Below, piece by piece: positions 36,554 to 46,566 of a stretch of DNA of 64,000 nucleotides; the stretch's first letter is position 1; each line of letters begins with the position of its first letter. Source of the stretch: Rhizobium sp. CC-YZS058 (GTDB taxonomy: Bacteria > Pseudomonadota > Alphaproteobacteria > Rhizobiales > Rhizobiaceae). A model generated the notes under the pieces. The model did no database searches, was not told the origin of the DNA, and saw only the letters and a program-made list of their open reading frames with translations. The DNA lies in the NCBI RefSeq assembly GCF_034720595.1, contig NZ_JAYESJ010000001.1:2320001-2384000 (forward strand), read 5' to 3'. Position numbers and translations under genes: made by a program.

Positions 36554-36613
36554 ACACCCGCCCCACCCCCTCTCCCCACTTGTGGGGGAGATGCCGGCAG
36601 GCAGAGGGGGACT
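36554..36613. repeat. RIME-like repeat, copy A
   Basis: About 60 bases with C-rich and G-rich arms around TTGTGGGGGAGATGCCGGCA. It is nearly identical, in the same orientation, to 36801-36860 and is the reverse complement of the element at 31738-31780. Confidence 0.85.
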
Positions 36614-36661
36614 TGCGCTCGGCTTAGACCAAGGCATCGGGGGACCGCCCGCGCGGCGCCC

Positions 36662-36720
36662 GAAGACCCCCTCTGGGCTGCCGCCCATCTCCCCCACAAG
36701 GGGGGAGAGACCGTGGGGTG
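36662..36720. repeat. RIME-like repeat, inverted copy
   Basis: The element contains ATCTCCCCCACAAGGGGGGA and the flanking CCCCCTCTG, in inverted orientation to copy A. With copy A it may make one mosaic element of about 165 bases. Confidence 0.8.
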
Positions 36721-36800
36721 AGCGTCTGCCCCTCGGGCGCTTTCGGGGATGACAGCTACCTCCACCAAGGCACGGCTCTCGCCCTCCCGATCGTGGCACC

Positions 36801-36860
36801 ACACCCGCCCCACCCCCACTCCCCCTTGTGGGGGAGATGCCGGCAGGCAGAGGGGAACTT
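36801..36860. repeat. RIME-like repeat, copy B
   Basis: A direct repeat of 36554-36613 with only a few differences. These repeats account for most of the 449-base gap between rnd and the phytase-like gene; no gene is visible in the gap. Confidence 0.85.
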
Positions 36861-36992
36861 TCGGGCGGGCGGGGGCACGCTCGGGCGCATGGCGAGCCCG
36901 CATCCTGTCACCGATCTGTCGCCAAATCGTCGTGGCGGCATCATCTCGGCGGCCTATTCGCTCGGGCATCGAAACCTGATCGAGGACCCCCG

Positions 36993-38348
36993 ATGACACG
37001 CTCTCTCTTTGCCGCTGCCCTGCTGGCGCTTCTCTCCTCCGCCGCCCATGCCGAGGAGACGGTTTTTCCCGCGACGCTCTCCGCCCAGGCTATCCTGCCG
37101 GCCGCGACCTTTCTGAAGGCGCCGGAGGATGCTCCGGCCTATCTGAAGACCTCCGGCAAGTTCACGACGGCCGATCGCCTGCGGGCCGAAGCGCTCGGCT
37201 CGGTGCCGGGCAAGGACGGCAAGCGGTCAACGGGTCTGTCGCTGCCCTTCGACGGTCAGCCGATGCAGGGCTTCTCCGGCATCCGCACCCAAGCCGACGG
37301 CACGGCCTGGACTCTCTCCGACAATGGTTTCGGCTCGAAGCTCAATTCGACCGACGCGATGCTGATGCTCCACCATCTCCGGCTCGATTGGGCGACTGGC
37401 ACGGTCAACCGCATCGAAACCGTGTTCCTGACCGATCCCGACAGGAAGGCGCCCTTCCCGATCGCGATGGAAGGTGCCGCGACGCGCTACCTCACCGGAG
37501 CGGATTTCGACGTCGAATCGATCCAGCCGGTGGCCGACGGTTTCTGGGTCGGCGAGGAGTTCGGCCCCTTCATCCTGAAGTTCAGCCGCGCAGGCGTCCT
37601 GACCGATGTCATTCCCACCCTGCTCGACGGCAAGCCGGTCGCCTCGCCCGACAATGCGACGCTGACCCTGCAGGCCGACCCCTCCAAGCCCGTGCCGAGC
37701 TTCAACCTGAAGCGCTCCGGCGGCTATGAGGGGCTTGCCCTTTCTCCGGATGGGTCCAAGCTCTACGGCCTGCTCGAAGGGCCGATCTGGACCGACAGCG
37801 AGACGGTCGAGCAGGCGGACGGCCGCCCGGCGCTTCGCATTCTCGAACTCGACGTTGCCACCAAGGCCTGGACCGGCCGCAGCTGGCTCTACCCGCTCGC
37901 CGAGGGCGGCGAGGCGATCGGCGACTTCAACATGCTCGACGACAAGACCGCCCTGGTGATCGAGCGCGACAACGGCGCCGGCAGCAGCGACAAGGCCTGC
38001 CCGGACCCCAAGGCCCCGACGGCCGACTGCTTCGCGACCCCCGCCAAGCTCAAGCGCATCTACAAGATCGAGATGGGTGAGGAACGCGTGGGCAAGGCGG
38101 TGCGCAAGATCGGCTTCATCGACCTGATGGCAATCGCCGACCCCAACGGCGAGGCACGCCAGGGAACCACGAACGGCACCTACACCATGCCCTTCGTCAC
38201 CATCGAGAATGTCGACCGCGTCGATGCGACCCATATCGTCGTCGGCAACGACAACAACCTCCCCTTCTCTGCCGGCCGCGCTCTGTCCAAAGCCGACGAC
38301 ACCGAATTCGTCCTAGTCGACGTCGCCGACTTCCTGAAGGCCGAGTAG
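36993..38348 (+). CDS. Exported esterase-like/phytase-like beta-propeller protein
   Basis: The 451-residue product has a Sec signal (MTRSLFAAALLALLSSAAHA) and the 'esterase-like activity of phytase' fold. Typical stretches are PMQGFSGIRTQADGTAWTLS, DNGFGSKLNSTDAMLM, ADGFWVGEEFGPFILKF, GGYEGLALSPDGSKLYGLLE and the C-terminal VGNDNNLPFSAGR. It is probably a periplasmic or secreted hydrolase; the substrate is not known and phytase activity is not implied. The start at ATG 36993 is fixed by the signal peptide. Confidence 0.88.
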   Translation: MTRSLFAAALLALLSSAAHAEETVFPATLSAQAILPAATFLKAPEDAPAYLKTSGKFTTADRLRAEALGSVPGKDGKRSTGLSLPFDGQPMQGFSGIRTQADGTAWTLSDNGFGSKLNSTDAMLMLHHLRLDWATGTVNRIETVFLTDPDRKAPFPIAMEGAATRYLTGADFDVESIQPVADGFWVGEEFGPFILKFSRAGVLTDVIPTLLDGKPVASPDNATLTLQADPSKPVPSFNLKRSGGYEGLALSPDGSKLYGLLEGPIWTDSETVEQADGRPALRILELDVATKAWTGRSWLYPLAEGGEAIGDFNMLDDKTALVIERDNGAGSSDKACPDPKAPTADCFATPAKLKRIYKIEMGEERVGKAVRKIGFIDLMAIADPNGEARQGTTNGTYTMPFVTIENVDRVDATHIVVGNDNNLPFSAGRALSKADDTEFVLVDVADFLKAE

Positions 38349-38382
38349 CAGCCGCAAAAGACCCCGGCCTGCGCGGCCGTCC

Positions 38383-38422
38383 TCCTCGGGCTCGTCCCGA
38401 GGATCTGCCGTAGGAGCGGCAG
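38383..38422 (+). repeat. Two adjacent hairpins after the phytase-like gene
   Basis: CCTCGGG/CCCGAGG (38384-38402, extended by a T-A pair) and CTGCCG/CGGCAG (38405-38422) form consecutive stems about 40 bases past the stop, without a T tract. They may act as a 3' processing barrier or a dispersed palindromic repeat. Confidence 0.5.
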
Positions 38423-38590
38423 AGGTGAGGTCGGGCGGGAGGAGGCGGCGGATCGTCGGGACGGGCCGGAGCATGACGATGGGAGCCCCGCCCGCTTTGG
38501 TTCGGTCTCGCGGGGACAGTCCACGCGGTCGTCAGGAGACGCGTCCCGTCTTTCGGAGCGTCGATCCGTTCAGCCAGAGTGGTGCGTGGC

Positions 38591-38797
38591 TCAGCGGCCG
38601 GTGATGCGCTTGGGGTTGTCGATGTAGCAGATCACGGTGGAGGCGAGCATCAGCACGAGGTAGCTGTAGAACAACCGCCAGAAGGTGTCCCATTCCATCA
38701 GCTCCCACCCCCAGACGCAGAGGATCAGCAGCACGGTGAGTGCGATGGTTGCGGCGACGCAGACCGGACGCAAAATGTTGACGAGCTTGGTAATCAT
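38591..38797 (-). CDS. Small membrane protein of unknown function
   Basis: A 68-residue protein with two hydrophobic helices (VAATIALTVLLILCVWGWEL and FYSYLVLMLASTVICYI) and a basic end (DNPKRITGR). ATG 38797 is preceded by GGGAGAG, which supports the start over one at 38836. It resembles no family that I can name. Confidence 0.65.
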   Translation of the reverse strand: MITKLVNILRPVCVAATIALTVLLILCVWGWELMEWDTFWRLFYSYLVLMLASTVICYIDNPKRITGR

Positions 38798-38883
38798 GCC
38801 ACTCTCCCATGTGAGGCACCATGATAGAATTCGCACCTGCTAATCTATCAGCGACAATGGGCGGTGCAAGGCCGTGCGACGAA

Positions 38884-38907
38884 ATGCCCGATCGTGCGGT
38901 CGGGCAT
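38884..38907 (-). terminator. Possible terminator after ppx
   Basis: ATGCCCGA (38884-38891) and TCGGGCAT (38900-38907) form a perfect 8-base-pair stem 27 bases past the ppx stop. The minus-strand continuation TTTCGT has only a short T run. Confidence 0.5.
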
Positions 38908-38933
38908 GGTCGAAGCCGGCATGGCAGCCCCAC

Positions 38934-40454
38934 CTACTGGAAGCGGAAGGCGATCTTTTTGCCGGTGAGGCGGGAGAGCTGCTGGAGGCGGCCGTCGAGC
39001 CGCTCGCCGGCGAACTCGCTGAAGGCGGGCGGCACGACGAGTTCGAGGTCGAGAACCGGCTGGTTGGAGCGCTGCAGCGACAGGCCCCGCACCACGCCCG
39101 GCATGGAGGCCGAAAACAGGTAGAGCACGCGCAGCAGGGCGCCCAGCAAGCGCGCCCGCTCCTGCATCAGCGGCGGGATGATGGTGGCGAGCGGGCCGGT
39201 GGCGCCAGTGTCGTTCAGGCCGTCATGCCGGTAATAATTGGCGAGCGCGATATAGGCGCGGCCAGCATGGGTGATGCCGGAAAAGCTCGAATGGGCGATG
39301 ATATTGAGCGCCTGCAGCCCGCGATAATCGGGATGCGCCCGCCAGGAGATATCGGCCAGCAGGCAGGCGGCCTGGCGATAGCGGCTCTCCTCCTCCGTTT
39401 CCACGACATCGAAGAAGGGCATGGCCCGCCCCGTCCATTCGGCGAGCTCGCGCGCATGTTCGGGCGAGCGGGCGCGCAGAACGGCGAGTTCGCCGGCCGC
39501 GGTGACGAGCGGATCGCGGCTGCGGTCGGTTTCCGACAGCAGCGAATAGAGATAGCCCTCGCGCACGCCGAGCGCCGAGAACGAGACGCGCGACGGCTTC
39601 ATCATGGCGATCGCCTCCTGCAGCGCGATGGCGCCATAGGGGATGAGGTTGCGGCGGCTCTTGGAGATGGCGGCAAAGGCCGGGGCCTTCGGATCCTTCG
39701 GCGCGATCACCTCGTCCATGAAGGCGAGCGCCTCCTCGAACGGGATCTCGTAGCCCTGCATCATGTGCAGCGGATAGTTGGTGAGTTCCATATGCAGCTT
39801 GGCGATCGAGCGCCAGGTGCCGCCGACGGCGTAGAAGGTCTTGCCGGCGCCGCGCTGCAGAACCTCGGCGCCGCGCAACAGCTTGCGCGCATAGGCGCGC
39901 GCCTTGGGCAGCGAACCTGCCGCATGTTCGGACAAGCGGATGCCGCCGAGCGGCAGGGTGATGCCGTGGCCGATACGCCGGCCCTCGACGTCGACGAGTT
40001 CCAGCGAGCCTCCACCGAGATCGCCAACGACGCCATCCGGCGAATGATAGCCGCTGACGATGCCGAGCGCGGAGAAATAGGCCTCTTCCTCGCCCGAGAG
40101 CACGCGGATCTTTCGCCCGAGAATGAGTTCGGCCCGGCGGATGAAGTCCGGCCCGTTCGACGCATCGCGCGCGGCCGCCGTGGCCAGCACGAAGCCGTCC
40201 GGCGCGCGGGCCTGGGCGGCCAGCGCCTTGAAGCGGTGCAGGGCCTTGAGCGCCCGCTCGACGCTGTCCTCGTCCATGCGGCCGGTGGCATCGATCCCCT
40301 TGCCGAGGCCGCACATGACCTTTTCGTTGAAAAGCACCGCCGGCGAGCGGTTCAGCCCTTCATAGATCACGAGACGAATGGAGTTCGAGCCGATATCGAC
40401 GACGGAGACCGGGGCGATGCCAGGCAGACGCCCCTGGGCTTCAGATTCAGTCAT
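38934..40454 (-). CDS. ppx: Exopolyphosphatase (Ppx/GppA family)
   Basis: Ppx hydrolyses terminal phosphates from polyphosphate; the family also includes pppGpp phosphatases. The 506-residue product has the ASKHA-fold phosphate loops VVDIGSNSIRLVIYE near the N-terminus and VVGDLGGGSLELVDVEG near residue 145, then GTWRSIAKLHM. The C-terminal extension (residues 320 on) is the HD-like helical domain of longer Ppx proteins. It is 12 bases downstream of ppk on the same strand, so synthesis and breakdown of polyphosphate are co-expressed. Confidence 0.95.
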   Translation of the reverse strand: MTESEAQGRLPGIAPVSVVDIGSNSIRLVIYEGLNRSPAVLFNEKVMCGLGKGIDATGRMDEDSVERALKALHRFKALAAQARAPDGFVLATAAARDASNGPDFIRRAELILGRKIRVLSGEEEAYFSALGIVSGYHSPDGVVGDLGGGSLELVDVEGRRIGHGITLPLGGIRLSEHAAGSLPKARAYARKLLRGAEVLQRGAGKTFYAVGGTWRSIAKLHMELTNYPLHMMQGYEIPFEEALAFMDEVIAPKDPKAPAFAAISKSRRNLIPYGAIALQEAIAMMKPSRVSFSALGVREGYLYSLLSETDRSRDPLVTAAGELAVLRARSPEHARELAEWTGRAMPFFDVVETEEESRYRQAACLLADISWRAHPDYRGLQALNIIAHSSFSGITHAGRAYIALANYYRHDGLNDTGATGPLATIIPPLMQERARLLGALLRVLYLFSASMPGVVRGLSLQRSNQPVLDLELVVPPAFSEFAGERLDGRLQQLSRLTGKKIAFRFQ

Positions 40455-40466
40455 GCGGGTCCAGTT

Positions 40467-42653
40467 TTACTTCCTGCGGTCTCTGTCCCATCCGGCAATG
40501 ACCCTCGGCGCGCTGGATTTCAGAGCTTCGCCCCGGCCCGAAAGGCTGGGATTGGTCATGAAATAAAGCTGGGCGTTGAACGGCTCGCTGTCTTTCGCGA
40601 CCGTCATGCGCCGCGAGGTGCCGTCCTCGAGAATTTCATAGCTCTGCTGGTTGTCGATGAGATTGGCCAGCATGATCTGCGAGAGAACCTGTTCATGCAC
40701 GGTCCGGTTCGTCAGAGGCACGAGTGTCTCCACGCGCCGGTCCAGGTTGCGCGGCATCATATCCGCGGAGCCGATATACACAAGCGCATGCTCGGAGGGA
40801 AGCCCGTGGCCATTGCCGAAGCAGAAGATGCGGCTGTGTTCGAGGAAGCGGCCGACGATCGACTTGACGCGGATGTTCTCGGACAGACCGCGCACCTGCG
40901 GCCGCAGGCAGCAGATGCCGCGCACCACCAGCTCGACCTCGACGCCGGCCCGGCTGGCGCGGTAGAGCGCATCGATGATCTCCGGGTCGACCAGCGAGTT
41001 CATCTTCATCCAGATCGAGGCGGGACGCCCGGCCTGGGCATGGGCGATCTCCTCGTTGATATGTTGGAGAATGCGCGGGCGGAGCGTGTTGGGCGAAACG
41101 GCGATATGCATGTTCGCCTCCGGCTCGCCATAGCCGGTGATGAAGTTGAAGATATTCGCCATATCGTGCCCGATCACCGGATCGCAGGTGAAGAAGGACA
41201 GGTCGGTATAGATCTTGGCGGTGACAGGATGGTAGTTGCCGGTGCCGAGATGGCAGTAGGTTCGCAGCTTGCGGTCCTCGCGCCGCACCACCATCGACAT
41301 CTTGGCATGGGTCTTGAGCTCGATGAAGCCGAAGACCACCTGCACGCCCGCCCGCTCCAGATCCCGCGCCCAGCGGATATTGGCCTCTTCGTCGAACCGT
41401 GCCTTGAGCTCGACCAGCGCCGTCACCGACTTGCCGGCTTCCGCAGCATCGATCAGCGCGCGCACGATCGGGCTGTCGTTGGAGGTGCGGTAGAGCGTCT
41501 GCTTGATCGCCAGCACATCCGGGTCGCGCGCGGCCTGATGCAGGAACTGCACCACCACGTCGAAGCTTTCATAGGGGTGGTGGACCACCATGTCCTTTTC
41601 GCGGATCGCCGCGAAGCAATCGCCGAGATGCTCGCGCACCCGCTCGGGGAAACGGGCATTGTAGGGCAGATAGCGCAGGTCCTCGCGCGGCGCCTTGGCG
41701 ATTTCGGAAAGGGTGTTCAGCGCCAGCAGGCCCGGGAGCACGGCAACGCGGTTGTCCGGCACGCCGAGTTCGGAAATGACGAAGCGGCGCAGCTCCAGCG
41801 GCATGTCCGAATCGATCTCGATGCGGATGACCGAGCCGCGCCGGCGCCGCTTCAGCGCCGTTTCGAAGAAGCGCACCAGATCCTCGGCCTCTTCCTCCAC
41901 CTCGATATCGCTGTCGCGGATGATGCGGAAGGTGCCGGCTCCGGCCACATCATAGCCCGGGAACAACCGGTCGATGAACAGGCTCACTGCATCTTCGAGC
42001 GTGATGTAGCGGATGGTCTGGCGCGCATCGGGCAGACGGATGAACCGGTCGAGCGCGACCGGCAGGCGCAGCAGCGCCGTCATCGGCTCGCGGCCCGAAC
42101 GGCTGACGAGCTGCAGCCCCATGGTGAAGCCGAGATTGGGGATGAAGGGGAACGGGTGCGCCGGGTCGATCGACAGGGGAGTAAGCACCGGGAACATCGA
42201 CTGGTCGAATTCCTTCTCCAGCCAGACGCGGTCGTCGGCCGAGAGCGAAACCGGCCGGACGATGAGGATATCCTCCTTGGCCAGATATTGCTGGAGCACG
42301 GCAAGCGAGGCCTGCTGCTCCATCTGCAGCGTGTTGATTTCCTTCAGGATGTCTTCCAGCTGCTCGGCGGCGGTCTTGCCGTCCGGGCTGCGCACCGCCA
42401 CGCTCTGGCGCACCTGCCCTTCCAGGCCGGCGACGCGCACCATGAAGAACTCATCGAGGTTGGCGGCCGAGATCGACAGGAAGCGCAGCCGCTCCAGAAG
42501 CGGATGGGCGGTGTTCAAGGTCTCTTCCAGCACCCGCCTGTTGAACTGCAGCCAGGAAAATTCGCGGTTGATGAAGCGTTCGGGACTGTCGAGGAGGTCG
42601 ACCTCCTTCTCCACCGGATTGATCTGCGTCGCCCCCGATGCGGCCGTATCCAT
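40467..42653 (-). CDS. ppk: Polyphosphate kinase 1
   Basis: PPK1 reversibly makes polyphosphate from ATP. The 728-residue enzyme has the N-terminal domain ([20 protein letters not shown]) and two PLD-like C-terminal domains. The autophosphorylated His is in [12 protein letters not shown] near residue 460, and [17 protein letters not shown] near 615 carries the second motif. Downstream it continues directly into ppx. Upstream, hdaA lies 65 bases away on the same strand. Confidence 0.96.
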   Translation of the reverse strand: MDTAASGATQINPVEKEVDLLDSPERFINREFSWLQFNRRVLEETLNTAHPLLERLRFLSISAANLDEFFMVRVAGLEGQVRQSVAVRSPDGKTAAEQLEDILKEINTLQMEQQASLAVLQQYLAKEDILIVRPVSLSADDRVWLEKEFDQSMFPVLTPLSIDPAHPFPFIPNLGFTMGLQLVSRSGREPMTALLRLPVALDRFIRLPDARQTIRYITLEDAVSLFIDRLFPGYDVAGAGTFRIIRDSDIEVEEEAEDLVRFFETALKRRRRGSVIRIEIDSDMPLELRRFVISELGVPDNRVAVLPGLLALNTLSEIAKAPREDLRYLPYNARFPERVREHLGDCFAAIREKDMVVHHPYESFDVVVQFLHQAARDPDVLAIKQTLYRTSNDSPIVRALIDAAEAGKSVTALVELKARFDEEANIRWARDLERAGVQVVFGFIELKTHAKMSMVVRREDRKLRTYCHLGTGNYHPVTAKIYTDLSFFTCDPVIGHDMANIFNFITGYGEPEANMHIAVSPNTLRPRILQHINEEIAHAQAGRPASIWMKMNSLVDPEIIDALYRASRAGVEVELVVRGICCLRPQVRGLSENIRVKSIVGRFLEHSRIFCFGNGHGLPSEHALVYIGSADMMPRNLDRRVETLVPLTNRTVHEQVLSQIMLANLIDNQQSYEILEDGTSRRMTVAKDSEPFNAQLYFMTNPSLSGRGEALKSSAPRVIAGWDRDRRK

Positions 42654-42718
42654 GTCCCGATCCCTCTATTACCCGATGCGCATGCAGCTATCCGAGTTTG
42701 ACGACGGAACTGTGACAG

Positions 42719-43444
42719 TCAATGCCGACCATCGCCATCGCCTTCATCCGCCTTGTCTTTTCCCCCGTCTCCATGCCCGATCCGTTCCAGAGCCTCCGCC
42801 GCCAGCGCCCGGCTCAGCCGAACGCCGCGGGCGAGCGCCAGCCGGTCCATCGTCTCCACCAGTGCACGGGCCGCCTCCATGGAGCGTTCCATGCGGGCGA
42901 CGAGATAGGCGATCAGCCGGTCGTCTGGGAAAAGCTGGCGATCGGCGAAAAGTTTCACCAGAAGCCGCGCCACGAGGTCGTCATCCGGCGCGCCGATTTC
43001 GACCACGGTCGCGGCCTTGAGCCTCGAGGCGAGATCGGGCAGCTGCACGCCCCAGCGCGATGGCCGGCTGCGGGCGGTGATCATCAGCGCCGTTCCATGT
43101 TCGCGCACGCTGTTGATCGTGTGGAACAGGCTCGTCTCGTCGAAGCCGGTGCGGTCGGCATCCTCCAGGAGAACCGGCGCAGAGGCCGCCAGATCGGCGG
43201 CGTCGCCGCCGGCCTCGGCGCGGATAGCGCCAGCGCCGCTCGCCTCCGCCCAGATCGCCGCGAGGTGGGACTTGCCCGAGCCCGGCGGGCCGACCAGCAC
43301 GACGACCGGCGACGGCCAGTCCGGCCAGCGATCGACGATCGCGATCGCCGCGGCGAGCACCGGCGAATCGAGCAGATCCTCGCGGCCGAGCTGTGGCGGA
43401 TGATCGAGCGCCAGCGGCAATTGTTCGCTGCGCTTCGCCGTCAT
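42719..43444 (-). CDS. hdaA: DnaA-regulatory AAA+ protein HdaA
   Basis: HdaA with the beta clamp stimulates ATP hydrolysis by DnaA and prevents over-initiation, as shown for Caulobacter HdaA and E. coli Hda. The 241-residue protein has a clamp-binding QLPLAL near its N-terminus and Walker A GPPGSGKS; the Walker B-like acidic strand is VLLEDAD. Its start overlaps the upstream permease stop by four bases (ATGA). The C-terminal tail (GDGGKDKADEGDGDG) is low complexity. The link to ppk and purM in one neighbourhood is common in Rhizobiales. Confidence 0.9.
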   Translation of the reverse strand: MTAKRSEQLPLALDHPPQLGREDLLDSPVLAAAIAIVDRWPDWPSPVVVLVGPPGSGKSHLAAIWAEASGAGAIRAEAGGDAADLAASAPVLLEDADRTGFDETSLFHTINSVREHGTALMITARSRPSRWGVQLPDLASRLKAATVVEIGAPDDDLVARLLVKLFADRQLFPDDRLIAYLVARMERSMEAARALVETMDRLALARGVRLSRALAAEALERIGHGDGGKDKADEGDGDGRH

Positions 43445-44571
43445 GTCAGCCGGTCCGGCACATTGGGCGCGGCTTCGATCGTCGTCGGCCGGGTGGTGCC
43501 GTTATAGAGGTCGCTGTCGAGATAGCGCGCCAGCGCAAAGCGCACGAGCACGCCCAAAGCGGCCGCTGCCGGCACGGCCACCAGCAGGCCGACGAAGCCG
43601 AACAGCGTGCCGAAGGCCAGGAGCGCGAACATGAGCCAGACCGGATGCAGGCCGACACTCGTTCCCACCAGCTTCGGCTGCAGAATATTGCCCTCGAGGA
43701 ACTGGCCGGAGAAGAAGATGCAGGCGATGAGGATGACCCAGGGGTAATCCGGCCAGAACTGCACCAGTGCCACGCCGACGGCGAGGATCAGCCCGACCAT
43801 GGAGCCGACATAGGGGATGAAGCTGATCATGCCGGAGAAGAAGCCGATCAACAGGCCGAAATTGAGCCCCGCCAGCGTGAGCCCGATCCCGTAATAGAGC
43901 CCGAGGATGAGGCAGAGCGAGCCCTGCCCGCGCACGAACCCGGCGATCGACCCGTCCATATCGGCCGCGATGCGGCGCACATTGCCAAGCTGGCTGCGCG
44001 GCACCCAGCTGTCGACCTTGGCGATCATGCGGTCCCAGTCGAGCAGCAGGTAGAAGGCCACGACCGGCGTGACGATGAACAGCGAGATGATGTCGAGCAG
44101 CGCGACGCCCGAGTTCCAGAGCTGGGTCACGAGCGTTCCGAGAAAGCTCGCCCCTTGGGTCAGCAGCCGCGAGGAGTTCTGGCGGATTTCCGGGATCTGC
44201 CGCTGCAGCCAGTCCGGCAAGAGGTCGGCATGCTCGCTGGCGGCGAAATCCTGCAGGGCCGCGACGTAATCCGGGATCTTGGCGATGAATTGCGAGGCCT
44301 GGGTGAAGATGATCGGGATGATGAGGATCAGCGAGGCGGCGAAGAGCACCAGAAAGGAGACGAGGATCAGCACCGTCGCCATCAACCGGCTCAAACCCCG
44401 CCGCTCCAGCCAGTCGGCCACCGGATCGAGAAAATAAGCGAGCGCCATGCCGGCGAGGAACGGCAGCAGGATCGAGGAGAAGACATAGAGGAACAGGATG
44501 AAGACGGCGAAGAAGCCCAGCCAGAAGAGCACGTGCTGGCGAAAGGTGGAGCCGGAGAAACGCAAGGCCAT
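43441..44571 (-). CDS. AI-2E/PerM-family membrane protein
   Basis: A 376-residue transporter-like protein with seven or eight membrane segments; the N-terminal pair (FWLGFFAVFILFLYVFSSIL and PFLAGMALAYFLDPVADWLE) and the C-terminal ILIACIFFSGQFLEGNILQP are family features. Family members include AI-2 exporters and Na+/H+ antiporters, but most, including those next to hdaA, have no proven substrate. It overlaps hdaA and is divergent from purM. Confidence 0.9.
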   Translation of the reverse strand: MALRFSGSTFRQHVLFWLGFFAVFILFLYVFSSILLPFLAGMALAYFLDPVADWLERRGLSRLMATVLILVSFLVLFAASLILIIPIIFTQASQFIAKIPDYVAALQDFAASEHADLLPDWLQRQIPEIRQNSSRLLTQGASFLGTLVTQLWNSGVALLDIISLFIVTPVVAFYLLLDWDRMIAKVDSWVPRSQLGNVRRIAADMDGSIAGFVRGQGSLCLILGLYYGIGLTLAGLNFGLLIGFFSGMISFIPYVGSMVGLILAVGVALVQFWPDYPWVILIACIFFSGQFLEGNILQPKLVGTSVGLHPVWLMFALLAFGTLFGFVGLLVAVPAAAALGVLVRFALARYLDSDLYNGTTRPTTIEAAPNVPDRLT

Positions 44572-44832
44572 GGGCAGGCTCCGCCGAGGTTGCAGCCGCG
44601 CCTGATGGGCGCGTCGTCAGACGTTCGAGTTCGTGTCGAGATAGGCCGCGCCGCCCGCACGGGTCAAGGGTGTCGGGCGGCGAAGGCGGAAATGCGGCCA
44701 CGACAGAAGCGCCGGACCTCATTTGCACGTTGACAGCGGTGAAAACCCGGCTTTGCCGCGCTGCGCAAGCTTGCACTTCGCGCGCTTTGATGCCAATCGC
44801 AGGCAAACGTGGCCGATCGGAGACTTTCAAGC

Positions 44833-45903
44833 ATGAGCGAGCCGGGCAAGAACGGGCTGACCTACAGCGATGCGGGTGTCGATATCGACGCCGGAAACCT
44901 GATGGTCGAGAAGATCAAGCCGCATGTGCGCTCCACCCGCCGGCCGGGCGCGGATGGCGAGATCGGCGGCTTCGGCGGCCTCTTCGACCTCAAGGCTGCG
45001 GGGTTCACCGATCCGGTCCTCGTCGCCGCCAATGACGGCGTCGGCACCAAGCTCAAGATCGCCATCGAGGCCGACCGCCATGACACCGTCGGCATCGACC
45101 TCGTCGCCATGTGCGTCAACGATCTCGTGGTCCAGGGCGCCGAGCCCCTGTTCTTTCTCGACTATTTCGCCACAGGCAAGCTCGATCCCGACCAGGGCGC
45201 GGCGATCGTCGCGGGCATCGCCAGCGGCTGCCGGGAGGCGGGCTGCGCGCTGATCGGCGGTGAAACGGCGGAAATGCCGGGCATGTATTCCGACGGCGAT
45301 TACGATCTCGCAGGCTTTGCCGTGGGCGCGGCCGAGCGTGGCCAGTTGCTGCCGGCCGGCGATCTCGCCGAGGGCGACGTCATTCTCGGCCTCGCCTCCT
45401 CCGGCGTCCATTCCAACGGCTATTCCCTCGTCCGGCGCATCGTCGCCCTGTCCGGCCTTGCCTGGGATGCCCCGGCCCCGTTCGGCGATGGCACGCTGGC
45501 CGAGCGGCTGATGACGCCGACGCGCATCTATGTGAAACCGCTCCTCAAGGCGATCCGCGAGACCGGTGCCGTCAAGGCGCTCGCCCACATTACCGGCGGC
45601 GGCTTTCCCGAAAACATTCCGCGCGTGCTGCCGAACCATCTCGCCGCCGAGATCGACCTTGCCGCCGTGCCCGTTCCCGCCGTCTTCTCCTGGCTCTCCG
45701 CCACCGGCAACGTGGAGGCGAAGGAAATGCTGCGCACCTTCAACTGCGGCGTCGGCATGATCGCCGTCGTGGCGGCGGAGGATGCCGCGCGTGTCGGCGA
45801 GATCCTGACCGCAGAGGGCGAAACGGTCTTCACGCTCGGCCGCATGGTCGCCCGGCAAGAGGGCGCGCCGGGCACCCTCTATTCCGGAACGCTGACGCTG
45901 TGA
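44833..45903 (+). CDS. purM: Phosphoribosylformylglycinamidine cyclo-ligase (AIR synthetase)
   Basis: PurM closes the imidazole ring in de novo purine synthesis using ATP. The 356-residue product begins [20 protein letters not shown] and contains [27 protein letters not shown] and [16 protein letters not shown], the family's ATP-binding and dimer signatures. ATG 44833 is preferred over an upstream ATG at 44809. Its stop overlaps the purN start (GTGA), so the two successive genes are coupled. Confidence 0.97.
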   Translation: MSEPGKNGLTYSDAGVDIDAGNLMVEKIKPHVRSTRRPGADGEIGGFGGLFDLKAAGFTDPVLVAANDGVGTKLKIAIEADRHDTVGIDLVAMCVNDLVVQGAEPLFFLDYFATGKLDPDQGAAIVAGIASGCREAGCALIGGETAEMPGMYSDGDYDLAGFAVGAAERGQLLPAGDLAEGDVILGLASSGVHSNGYSLVRRIVALSGLAWDAPAPFGDGTLAERLMTPTRIYVKPLLKAIRETGAVKALAHITGGGFPENIPRVLPNHLAAEIDLAAVPVPAVFSWLSATGNVEAKEMLRTFNCGVGMIAVVAAEDAARVGEILTAEGETVFTLGRMVARQEGAPGTLYSGTLTL

Positions 45904-46520
45904 GCGGGGCGGGTCAAGGCCCGATCGCCGGGCGCAAGCGCGTCGTCGTCTTCATTTCCGGCAGCGGCTCGAACATGGTCGCCCTGCTGAATACCGCGGA
46001 GAAGCCGGATTTCCCGGCCGAGATCATTGGCGTCGTCTCCGACAAGGCCGCGGCCGGCGGTCTGCTCAAGGCGGCGGCGCGCGGCGTTCCGACGGCCGTC
46101 TTCGAGCGCAAGGATTTTGCCGACAAGGCCGCGCATGAAGCCGCAATCCTCGCCTATCTCGAAACGCTCTCTCCGGATCTTCTCTGCCTGGCGGGCTATA
46201 TGCGGCTGTTGAGCGGCGCCTTCATCAAGCGCTTCGAAGGCCGGATCCTCAACATCCACCCCTCCCTGCTCCCCGCTTTCCCCGGCCTGCACACCCACCA
46301 GCGCGCGATCGACGCGGGCATGGCGGAGGCCGGCTGCACCGTGCATTTCGTGACGGAAGGCATGGATGAGGGTCCGGTGATCCTGCAGGCCCGCGTACCT
46401 GTGCTCCGCGGCGACACGGCCGAGGCACTCGCGGCCCGCGTGCTAGTCGAGGAGCATCGCCTCTATGCAGACGCCTTGGCGCTGGTCGCATCAGGCGCCG
46501 TCACCATGGACCGCGCCTGA
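45900..46520 (+). CDS. purN: Phosphoribosylglycinamide formyltransferase
   Basis: PurN adds a formyl group from 10-formyl-THF to GAR. The 206-residue product starts at GTG 45900 and shows [15 protein letters not shown], the catalytic [16 protein letters not shown] and [16 protein letters not shown] with the conserved His and Asp. It is translationally coupled to purM. Confidence 0.97.
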   Translation: MSGAGQGPIAGRKRVVVFISGSGSNMVALLNTAEKPDFPAEIIGVVSDKAAAGGLLKAAARGVPTAVFERKDFADKAAHEAAILAYLETLSPDLLCLAGYMRLLSGAFIKRFEGRILNIHPSLLPAFPGLHTHQRAIDAGMAEAGCTVHFVTEGMDEGPVILQARVPVLRGDTAEALAARVLVEEHRLYADALALVASGAVTMDRA

Positions 46521-46566
46521 CGGAGACGATCCTGGGCACCCGCAGGAGCACCCAGGTCCGGTTCGT

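Noticed and set aside
38874..42701. A 1275-codon plus-strand open frame
   Set aside because: It is antisense to ppx and ppk, whose motifs and lengths are complete; long antisense frames are expected in high-GC DNA.
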